From the NCBI RefSeq assembly GCF_020217185.1, contig NZ_JAIWNX010000043.1:1-10000 (forward strand): a stretch of DNA of 10,000 bases, in the 5' to 3' direction. The notes under the pieces are model-generated. The model ran no database searches, was not told where the DNA came from, and was given only the letters and a program-made list of their open reading frames with translations. The DNA is from Asticcacaulis sp. GTDB lineage: Bacteria > Pseudomonadota > Alphaproteobacteria > Caulobacterales > Caulobacteraceae. Each line of letters opens with the position of its first letter. The stretch's first letter is position 1. Positions 1 to 5,423 of the stretch are shown piece by piece. Made by a program: the position numbers and the translations under genes.

Positions 1-13
1 ACGGGTCATGAAA

Positions 14-39
14 AAGGCCTCCAAATCAGTGGAAGCCTT
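14..39 (-). terminator. Probable intrinsic terminator, minus strand
   Basis: Read on the minus strand, AAGGCTTCC and GGAGGCCTT form a 9-bp stem (39-31 with 22-14) around an 8-base loop, with one U·G wobble. The stem runs into a T tract (15-11). In plus-strand RNA the wobble would be an A/C mismatch and no T tract follows, so the minus orientation fits better. It would end transcription coming from the MarC-family gene, with a palindromic repeat lying between the gene and this hairpin. Confidence 0.55.
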
Positions 40-87
40 GAATCACGCATAAGCCAGCTTGAAAACCCAATTTATGAGTTTACGGCC

Positions 88-153
88 TAAATTTTTGTTT
101 TGTCGCGATGGTTTTTTCGGAAAACCGCTCACACTTTTCCGCACATCGCTCTA
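88..153 (-). repeat. Palindromic intergenic repeat, copy 1
   Basis: The element starts just after the stop codon of the MarC-family gene when read on the minus strand. The outer stem is GCGATG (105-110) with CATCGC (144-149). The inner stem is CGGAAAA (118-124) with TTTTCCG (135-141), around a 10-base loop and an asymmetric internal loop. On the minus strand its order is TTTTAGAGCG, hairpin, CGCGACAAAACAAA. The same order of parts recurs at 2996-3066 in the opposite orientation. The layout resembles the roughly 50-base palindromic intergenic repeats frequent in alphaproteobacterial genomes; that match is from memory. Confidence 0.6.
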
Positions 154-156
154 AAA

Positions 157-891
157 CTAAGACCCGCTATAGGGGTGCGCGGCCGCCGGGACGATAATGT
201 CGTGCGTGACGGTCGAAATGGCTGAAATGATGATCTGCACCGACAGGGCACAGAGAATCAGCCCCAGCACGCGGATGACCACCACCATGCCGACGCGACC
301 GAGCATCTTGGAAATATGGCCTGTAAACAGGAAGGTCAGTAGCACCGCCAGCGAGGTGGTGACGATGGCCCCAAGGCCGACCGCCATGCCCGTAATGCCG
401 TATTTCTGAGCCTCGCCCGCCTGAATGATGACAGTCGATATGGCCCCCGGCCCGATCAGCAGCGGGATGGCAAAGGGCACGACGAACTTTTCAAAGGTCT
501 TTTTGGCACGATCGCGGCCACGGATAGGCGCGCCATGGGCATCGACCGTATCTTCGGTCAGGGATTCGGTCTCTTCGAACATGGCCAGAAAATCGCCGCG
601 CGTCATATCGAGCCCCAGCAGGAACAGCAGGATGCCGCCGGCGATACGGAAGGCGTCCATCGAAATGCCAAAGAACTGAAGCAGGGCTAGGCCGGTAAAG
701 AAGAAGAAGCTGAGGAACAGGGCGGCAAAGGCCGAGATATAGACCACCAGCCAGCGCCGCGCCGATTCCGACTGCGTGCGCGTGGCCGCCGCAAAGATCG
801 GCACATTGCCGATGGGATCGAGCAGGGCGAACAGGGTGATGAAGAAGTTGACATAAAGCTCAATCAGACCCAAGGAGCCACCCGACATCAT
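157..891 (-). CDS. MarC family integral membrane protein
   Basis: A 244-residue inner-membrane protein of the MarC family (UPF0056; E. coli relatives MarC, YchE, YhgN). Substrate and role are unsettled; the old link to antibiotic efflux is not well supported. Six hydrophobic segments lie near residues 9-31, 48-74, 79-95, 138-158, 168-190 and 200-226, with a charged loop at about 97-135. The family signatures are visible as DPIGNVPIF (25-33) and IPLLIGPGAISTVII (142-156), one in each half, as expected for an internally duplicated transporter-like fold. Length is close to the family norm. The start is well placed: AGGAGGG sits just upstream of two consecutive ATGs at 891-886, and either could be used. 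It is divergent from pyrF across about 150 bases and has no obvious operon partner here. Confidence 0.93.
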   Translation of the reverse strand: MMSGGSLGLIELYVNFFITLFALLDPIGNVPIFAAATRTQSESARRWLVVYISAFAALFLSFFFFTGLALLQFFGISMDAFRIAGGILLFLLGLDMTRGDFLAMFEETESLTEDTVDAHGAPIRGRDRAKKTFEKFVVPFAIPLLIGPGAISTVIIQAGEAQKYGITGMAVGLGAIVTTSLAVLLTFLFTGHISKMLGRVGMVVVIRVLGLILCALSVQIIISAISTVTHDIIVPAAAHPYSGS

Positions 892-1045
892 TCACCCTCC
901 TGCAACCGATTCATTTTGTAACAGACCCGTCTATCCGGTTACAGGAAAAACTTTCGCCGCGACAGAGGCCATAAAGGGCGCGTTTTCCCCATTGTGCCCC
1001 GCAAAATCCGGTGTATGTGAAACCGACTGTTACCGGAGCGCCGTT

Positions 1046-1735
1046 ATGACCCTGCCCGCCGATCCCCGTATCATCGTTGCTCTCGATGAGCCCGATCTAG
1101 CGTCTGCCCGCCATCTGGTCGAGGCGCTGGGCGATCACGTCAGCTATTACAAGATCGGCCTGACGCTTCTGGGACAGGGCGGTCTGTCTCTGACTGAAGA
1201 ACTGGGGGCGCGCGGCAAGCAGGTGTTTCAGGACTGGAAGCTGCACGATATTGGCGCTCAGGTCGAAGGGGCCGCTGAGGCCATTTCGCGCGGGGCCTGC
1301 GATATGCTGACCGTCCATGCCGAGCCGCAGGTGATGAAGGCGGCTGTGCGCGGCCGTCAGGGCCCCACCAAGCTGCTGGGCGTCACGGTTATGACGACGT
1401 TGAAGCAGGATGATCTCGATGAGATGGGTTATGGCATGGCGCTGGAAGATCTGGTCAAACGCCGGGTCGATCAGGCGGTCGAAGCCGGTATGGACGGCGT
1501 GGTCGCCAGCCCGCACGAAGCGGCCATGATCCGCGCCCGCGTCCCGGCGGACTTCCTGATTGTCACCCCCGGCGTGCGCCCGGCCTGGGCTGATGCCAAT
1601 GATCAGAAGCGCATCGCCACACCGGCCGATGCCATCCACAATGGCGCCTCGCATATGGTGATCGGTCGCCCGATCACCCGTGCGCCTGATCCCGTGGTGG
1701 CAGTGCAGGCCATTCTGGCGGAATTGCAGGGGTAA
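1046..1735 (+). CDS. pyrF: Orotidine 5'-phosphate decarboxylase
   Basis: Catalyses OMP to UMP plus CO2, the last step of de novo pyrimidine synthesis, in the cytoplasm. The 229-residue product has the usual bacterial PyrF length and TIM-barrel motifs: IIVALDEP near the N-terminus (9-16), the catalytic D-x-K-x-x-D set in DWKLHDIG (D63, K65, D68), and the phosphate-binding PGVRP and IGRPIT segments near the C-terminus. The frame is open further upstream, with a possible TTG at 992. I chose the ATG at 1046 because GGAG (1035-1038) lies 7 bases before it and the protein then begins just ahead of the conserved first strand. The gene stands alone on this strand and converges with the SDHAF4-like gene, leaving 24 bases between the two stops. 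Confidence 0.96.
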   Translation: MTLPADPRIIVALDEPDLASARHLVEALGDHVSYYKIGLTLLGQGGLSLTEELGARGKQVFQDWKLHDIGAQVEGAAEAISRGACDMLTVHAEPQVMKAAVRGRQGPTKLLGVTVMTTLKQDDLDEMGYGMALEDLVKRRVDQAVEAGMDGVVASPHEAAMIRARVPADFLIVTPGVRPAWADANDQKRIATPADAIHNGASHMVIGRPITRAPDPVVAVQAILAELQG

Positions 1736-1759
1736 GCCCTTGTAATCAGGGGGTTCCGA

Positions 1760-1999
1760 TTAAAAATCGCTGACGATGCCCTTGCGTTCCCAGTCGCCAA
1801 AGCGCGTGGGTTCCAGACCCGCCGGGCCGCCCTCTTCGTAAGGCCGCTCAGCCGTCTCCTTTTCGGCCTGTGCGCGTCGTTGCGCGGCTTCGGCCAGAGC
1901 GCGTTGCGCCGCCGGTGTCAAAACACGCTCCGGCATCTCCGCTTTTTCAGCATCATCAATCGATTGCGAAGTCGTTTCGTCGTTTTTTTCAGATGACAT
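1760..1999 (-). CDS. DUF1674 / SDHAF4-like succinate dehydrogenase assembly factor
   Basis: A 79-residue protein whose last third is the DUF1674 signature: GGPAGLEPTRFGDWE (57-71) followed by KG and a terminal DF. This family is the bacterial counterpart of mitochondrial SDHAF4 (yeast Sdh8), which helps the flavinylated SdhA subunit during assembly of complex II. The N-terminal part (1-52) is charged, Glu/Ala/Gln-rich and probably disordered or helical. The frame extends upstream to a TTG at 2065, but the ATG at 1999 is the more natural start and gives a family-sized protein. The ribosome binding site is weak (AAGG about 12 bases upstream). In the family, function is tied to sdh genes encoded elsewhere; none are in this window. 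It is divergent from htpX, as in some other alphaproteobacteria. Confidence 0.85.
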   Translation of the reverse strand: MSSEKNDETTSQSIDDAEKAEMPERVLTPAAQRALAEAAQRRAQAEKETAERPYEEGGPAGLEPTRFGDWERKGIVSDF

Positions 2000-2100
2000 T
2001 TTCGTAAGTGCCTTAAATTTGTCTGCGCTTTCCTTATATGTATTTCGCAAGGGCTGCTGTCGCAACCCTAATACTTAACATTCGGGAGAGCTTCTTACCC

Positions 2101-2997
2101 ATGAACCCGTTCAAGACCTTTATGCTTCTGGCGGGTATGACCGCGCTGTTTGGCGCGATCGGACTGGCGATTGGCGGGCCTGCGGGTATGCTGATCGCAC
2201 TTGGCCTGGCCCTGGCCATGAATGCGTTTGCCTACTGGAACTCCGACAAGATGGTGTTGAAGGCCTACCGGGCGGAACCCGTCGATCCCACCACCGCTAC
2301 CGGCCTGATCCGTACCTATTACGATGATATCGCTGAAATGAGTCACCGCGCGGGCTTGCCCATGCCGGCGGTCTATATCATCCATAATGATCAGCCCAAC
2401 GCCTTCGCCACCGGACGCAATCCGCAAAACGCCGCCGTCGCCGCCACAACCGGTCTGTTGCGTATGCTGGATCGCAGCGAGATTCGCGGCGTGATGGCAC
2501 ATGAACTGGCGCACGTGAAAAACCGCGACACCCTGATCATGACGGTGACGGCGACGCTGGCAGGTGCCATTGCGTCGATCGCCAACTTCGCCATGTTCTT
2601 TGGCGGCAGCAATGACGACGAAGACGGTATCAACCCGATTGCCGCCATCCTGATGGCCATTGTCGCGCCTCTGGCCGCCATGCTGGTGCAGATGGCCATT
2701 TCGCGGGTCCGCGAATACGAGGCCGACCGCGTCGGGGCCGAACTGTGCGGCGATCCGGAAAGCCTTGCCCGTGCCCTGCACAAGATCGAGCAGTACGCCC
2801 ACGGTATCCCGAACCACGAGGCCGAGCGCAACCCGGCATCGGCGCACATGTTCATCATCAACCCGCTGTCGGGTAAGCGGATGGACAATCTCTTCTCAAC
2901 TCACCCGGCGACGGACAATCGCGTCAGGGCCCTGATGGAGCTGGGCGTGCGGATGGGCAATCGCCGTGGTGGCATGACCAGCGTGCCGACGACCTAG
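2101..2997 (+). CDS. htpX: Membrane zinc metalloprotease HtpX
   Basis: An M48-family inner-membrane protease that takes part in quality control of membrane proteins, overlapping in role with FtsH. The 298-residue product matches the family length. Two N-terminal hydrophobic segments (about 6-24 and 28-46) are followed by the catalytic motif [10 protein letters not shown] with H134, E135 and H138. Two further hydrophobic segments follow (about 145-167 and 179-199). The third zinc ligand lies in REYEADR (E205, with D209 completing the ExxxD pattern). The C-terminal [14 protein letters not shown] is typical. The ATG at 2101 is preferred over an in-frame upstream ATG at 2038, because the protein then begins at the first membrane helix. 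GGGAG at 2084-2088 is a somewhat distant ribosome binding site. The stop codon TAG is also the first three bases of a palindromic repeat. No sigma-32-type promoter was recognised. Confidence 0.96.
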   Translation: MNPFKTFMLLAGMTALFGAIGLAIGGPAGMLIALGLALAMNAFAYWNSDKMVLKAYRAEPVDPTTATGLIRTYYDDIAEMSHRAGLPMPAVYIIHNDQPNAFATGRNPQNAAVAATTGLLRMLDRSEIRGVMAHELAHVKNRDTLIMTVTATLAGAIASIANFAMFFGGSNDDEDGINPIAAILMAIVAPLAAMLVQMAISRVREYEADRVGAELCGDPESLARALHKIEQYAHGIPNHEAERNPASAHMFIINPLSGKRMDNLFSTHPATDNRVRALMELGVRMGNRRGGMTSVPTT

Positions 2998-3066
2998 AGC
3001 GCAATCCGATAAAGTGCCATAAAAGCGTCTTGACACTTTTCGGAAAAATTGCGCGACTAAACAAAG
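2996..3066 (+). repeat. Palindromic intergenic repeat, copy 2
   Basis: It begins inside the htpX stop codon. The outer stem is GCGCAAT (2999-3005) with ATTGCGC (3048-3054). Next are CCGA (3006-3009) with TCGG (3040-3043), and AAAGTG (3011-3016) with CACTTT (3034-3039), separated by small bulges. On the plus strand its order is TAGAGCG, hairpin, GCGCGACTAAACAAA, which parallels copy 1 at 88-153 read on the minus strand. The loop and inner arms have diverged more than the ends. Confidence 0.6.
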
Positions 3067-3070
3067 AACT

Positions 3071-3111
3071 TAGAGCCATTCGGCGGCTCAACTTAGCCGA
3101 CGAATGCTCTA
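3071..3111. repeat. Palindrome with TAGAGC / GCTCTA ends
   Basis: TAGAGC (3071-3076) pairs with GCTCTA (3106-3111). After a one-base bulge, ATTCG (3078-3082) pairs with CGAAT (3101-3105), and after a one-base mismatch CGGCT (3084-3088) pairs with AGCCG (3095-3099). The loop is six bases. It starts 17 bases after copy 2 of the neighbouring repeat and shares its terminal TAGAGC. Confidence 0.6.
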
Positions 3112-3118
3112 ACATTAG

Positions 3119-3147
3119 CGGCCGAAGATGCTGAGCGCATCCGGCCG
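3119..3147. repeat. GC-rich hairpin
   Basis: CGGCCG (3119-3124) pairs with CGGCCG (3142-3147), and GATGC (3127-3131) pairs with GCATC (3137-3141). There is a two-base bulge on the left arm and a five-base loop. No T tract follows, so it is not a classical terminator. Confidence 0.5.
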
Positions 3148-3156
3148 TTGAAAAGA

Positions 3157-3197
3157 CGAGACTGTCTTATACGTATCAGCGACATAAGACAGTCTCG
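3157..3197. repeat. Perfect 14-bp inverted repeat
   Basis: CGAGACTGTCTTAT (3157-3170) is perfectly complementary to ATAAGACAGTCTCG (3184-3197) across a 13-base loop. This is the strongest palindrome in the window. No T tract follows on either strand. It resembles a mobile palindromic element or a protein-binding or RNA structure more than a terminator. Confidence 0.7.
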
Positions 3198-3203
3198 AAA
3201 GGC

Positions 3204-3236
3204 ATACCCAGAGTCATTTCCAATGACCCTGGGTAT
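3204..3236. repeat. 15-bp inverted repeat with 3-base loop
   Basis: ATACCCAGAGTCATT (3204-3218) pairs with AATGACCCTGGGTAT (3222-3236) around a three-base loop, with one mismatch (3212/3228). In minus-strand RNA the mismatch would be a U·G wobble, so the hairpin is slightly more stable there. It lies six bases from the preceding palindrome. Confidence 0.65.
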
Positions 3237-3298
3237 AAGCGGGTTGGGGTGCGGGCCTTTTGCTGATATAGCGGCGCCTCATCCGGCCTTTAAGGCCA

Positions 3299-3324
3299 CT
3301 GTCTTCCCTTCAAACGGGAGACAG
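3299..3324. other. Short hairpin upstream of rsmB
   Basis: CTGTCT (3299-3304) and CCC (3306-3308) pair with GGG (3316-3318) and AGACAG (3319-3324). There is a one-base bulge and a seven-base loop. It ends 31 bases before the rsmB start, so it could lie in the leader RNA or downstream of older repeats. The rest of 3237-3355 shows no gene; the only open frame there starts with TTG and has no recognisable product. Confidence 0.35.
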
Positions 3325-3355
3325 ACGTAACGCACAGCATCTTCTGAGAGTTTGC

Positions 3356-4750
3356 ATGTCCCAACATTCCGGCCGCCCCTCTGGCAAGCCTTCCCGCACC
3401 CCCGCCGCCAAGCCCCGACCTTCCGCCCGCCCCAGCCGCCCGAAGCCGGACGCTTCGGAAAGCATGGAAAACGATATCGGCATCGCGGCCCGCGTAGCGG
3501 CCATTACCCTGATCGAAGCGGCGCTTGAAAAGCGCAGCGGCTTTGATGAGGCTGCCGCCAGCGCCGACTTCCTCAAACTTTCGGAAACCGAACGCGCCTT
3601 TGCCCGCGCCCTGGCGCTACTGGTCCTGCGCCGTCTGGGGCAGCTTGATCACGTCATCCACAAAAAGACGCAGAAGATGCCCCCCGAAGCGGTGCGTCAG
3701 CTTCTGCGCATCGGCATGGCGCAAATCTTCTTCATGCAGGTGCCCGATTTCGCCGCGGTTTCAACGACAGTGAAAATCGCCGAGCGTGAAAACAAGACCC
3801 GCCCGTTCAAGGGGCTGATCAATGCCATCCTGCGCGGCCTGATCCGCGACGGCAAGCTGTCCGACATCAATCCGAAGCGCCTTGTGCCCGACTGGCTGTG
3901 GCAGCGCTGGGTGCAGACCTATGGCGAAGACACTGCGGCGGGCATGGCCAGCGTCCTGACCGAGGAACCGGCGACCGACCTCAGCTTCCGCAATGCCGCC
4001 GACCGCGACGCGCTGGCCGAGGCCCTGCAAGGCGAAGCCGTCGGTCCGGTTAATCTGCGCTCAAGCCTGCGCGGTGATCTGCGTCAGTGGGCGGACTACG
4101 AGGCGGGGAAGTGGTGGGTGCAGGACATTGCGGCCGCCACCCCGGTCAATCTGCTGGGTGACCTCAGCGGCAAGACCGCGCTCGATGTCTGCGCCGCACC
4201 GGGCGGCAAGACGCTGCAACTGATCGCCAAGGGTGCGCAGACCGTCGCCATCGACCGCTCCAAAAACCGCCTCAAGCGCGTTGAGGACAATCTGGCGCGC
4301 ATAGGTATGAGCGCCGAAATCCACAATGCCGACGCCTCGACCTTTGATGATCCACGCACCTTCGACGTGGTGCTGGTCGATGCGCCCTGTTCGGCCACCG
4401 GCACCTATCGCCGTCAGCCGGACGTACTGTGGGCCACCCGCCCCGCCGATGTCGCCAAGCTGGCCGATGTTCAGCACCGCCTGCTCGATGCACTGGCCCC
4501 CCGCGTCAAACCCGGCGGGGACTTCCTCTACTGCACCTGCTCGCTGGAGCGCGAAGAGGGCGAAACGCAGATTCTGGCCTTCCTGCGCCGGAACAAGGAC
4601 TTTACTCTGGTCAAGCACACAGCCGATCAGCACCCGGATATACCCGCCGCCTCATTTGCGCCCGAAGGCTGGTTGAGATTGCTGCCGCATCAGCGTAAGG
4701 GAGGGCAGGACGGGTTCTTCGTCGCGCATATGAAACGCAACCCCGCTTAA
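3356..4750 (+). CDS. rsmB: RsmB-type 16S rRNA m5C methyltransferase (NOL1/NOP2/Sun family)
   Basis: A SAM-dependent RNA cytosine-C5 methyltransferase; E. coli RsmB methylates C967 of 16S rRNA. The 464-residue product has a Pro/Arg/Ser-rich tail (1-36), a NusB-like RNA-binding domain (about 40-170) and a C-terminal Rossmann methyltransferase domain. Motif I is DVCAAPGGKT (277-286). Motif IV is DAPCSATGTYRRQPD, with C345 expected to release the product. Motif VI is YCTCSLEREEGE, with C395 as the catalytic nucleophile. GAGAG (3346-3350) precedes the ATG at 3356. An in-frame ATG at 3464 would remove the low-complexity tail and also has a purine-rich stretch before it, so the true start could be there. 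Its stop is nine bases before rpe. The NusB-like domain supports RsmB over other members of the family. Confidence 0.93.
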   Translation: MSQHSGRPSGKPSRTPAAKPRPSARPSRPKPDASESMENDIGIAARVAAITLIEAALEKRSGFDEAAASADFLKLSETERAFARALALLVLRRLGQLDHVIHKKTQKMPPEAVRQLLRIGMAQIFFMQVPDFAAVSTTVKIAERENKTRPFKGLINAILRGLIRDGKLSDINPKRLVPDWLWQRWVQTYGEDTAAGMASVLTEEPATDLSFRNAADRDALAEALQGEAVGPVNLRSSLRGDLRQWADYEAGKWWVQDIAAATPVNLLGDLSGKTALDVCAAPGGKTLQLIAKGAQTVAIDRSKNRLKRVEDNLARIGMSAEIHNADASTFDDPRTFDVVLVDAPCSATGTYRRQPDVLWATRPADVAKLADVQHRLLDALAPRVKPGGDFLYCTCSLEREEGETQILAFLRRNKDFTLVKHTADQHPDIPAASFAPEGWLRLLPHQRKGGQDGFFVAHMKRNPA

Positions 4751-4759
4751 GAGTTCTGC

Positions 4760-5419
4760 ATGACCACGCCGCTGATTTGCCCCTCGATTCTGGCCTCCGA
4801 CTTTTCCAAGCTGGGCGAGGAGGTGCGCGCCATCGACGCCGCCGGGGCCGACTGGATTCATATTGACGTGATGGACGGGCATTTCGTGCCCAACCTGACC
4901 ATTGGGCCGGATGTGGTGAAAAGCCTGCGTCCGCATACGCAAAAGACCTTCGACGTGCACCTGATGGTGACGCCGGTTGATCCCTACCTTGAGGCCTTCC
5001 GCGCCGCCGGGGCCGATTATATGAGCGTTCACCCGGAATCGGGCCCGCACCTGCACCGCACGCTGAAGCAGATCCGCCACCTGGGGGCGAAAGCCGGGGT
5101 GGTGCTCAATCCCGCGACGCCGCTCGACGGTCTGGAATGGATCATGGACGACCTCGATCTGATCCTGCTGATGAGCGTCAATCCGGGCTTTGGCGGCCAG
5201 AGCTTTATCGAGAGCCAGCTGCGCAAGATCGAAGCCGTACGCAAAAAGCTGGACGCGCTGGGTCATCCCGCCGTGCTTCAGGTCGATGGCGGCGTGAATC
5301 TGCAAAACGCCGCCGCCTGTGTGGCTGCCGGGGCCACGGCGCTGGTCGCCGGGACGGCGGTCTTCAAGGGCGGGCCGGACGCCTACGCCGCCAATATCAA
5401 GTCGCTCAAGGGTCTCTGA
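4760..5419 (+). CDS. rpe: Ribulose-phosphate 3-epimerase
   Basis: Interconverts D-ribulose 5-phosphate and D-xylulose 5-phosphate in the pentose phosphate pathway, with a divalent metal, in the cytoplasm. The 219-residue TIM-barrel protein has normal family length. Visible motifs are CPSILASDF (7-15), HIDVMDGHFVPN with H34 and D36 as metal and catalytic residues, DVHLMV with metal ligand H67, MSVNPGFGGQ (138-147) in the phosphate-binding region, and VDGGVN with the second catalytic aspartate D176. The residue before VDGG is Gln instead of the more usual Glu. The start follows rsmB after nine bases with only a weak AAGAG site, which suggests co-transcription and perhaps translational coupling. 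The next gene starts four bases after its stop. Confidence 0.97.
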   Translation: MTTPLICPSILASDFSKLGEEVRAIDAAGADWIHIDVMDGHFVPNLTIGPDVVKSLRPHTQKTFDVHLMVTPVDPYLEAFRAAGADYMSVHPESGPHLHRTLKQIRHLGAKAGVVLNPATPLDGLEWIMDDLDLILLMSVNPGFGGQSFIESQLRKIEAVRKKLDALGHPAVLQVDGGVNLQNAAACVAAGATALVAGTAVFKGGPDAYAANIKSLKGL

Positions 5420-5423
5420 CCCG

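Noticed and set aside
1..90. Two plus-strand frames open from the window edge, ending at 50-52 and 88-90, either of which could be the C-terminus of an upstream gene
   Set aside because: Neither 16 nor 29 residues show a recognisable motif, and the stretch includes a minus-strand terminator hairpin; it cannot be decided from this window.
917..943. Inverted repeat TGTAAC / GTTACA in the region between the MarC-family gene and pyrF, a possible operator
   Set aside because: Only six perfectly matched bases per arm across a 15-base spacer, and no recognised regulator motif.
1737..1752. Small hairpin CCCTTG / CAGGGG between the convergent pyrF and SDHAF4-like genes
   Set aside because: A six-base stem including a wobble and no T tract; too weak to call a terminator.
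3148..3330. 60-residue open frame in the htpX-rsmB gap
   Set aside because: It starts with TTG without a ribosome binding site, runs through two palindromes, and has no protein features.
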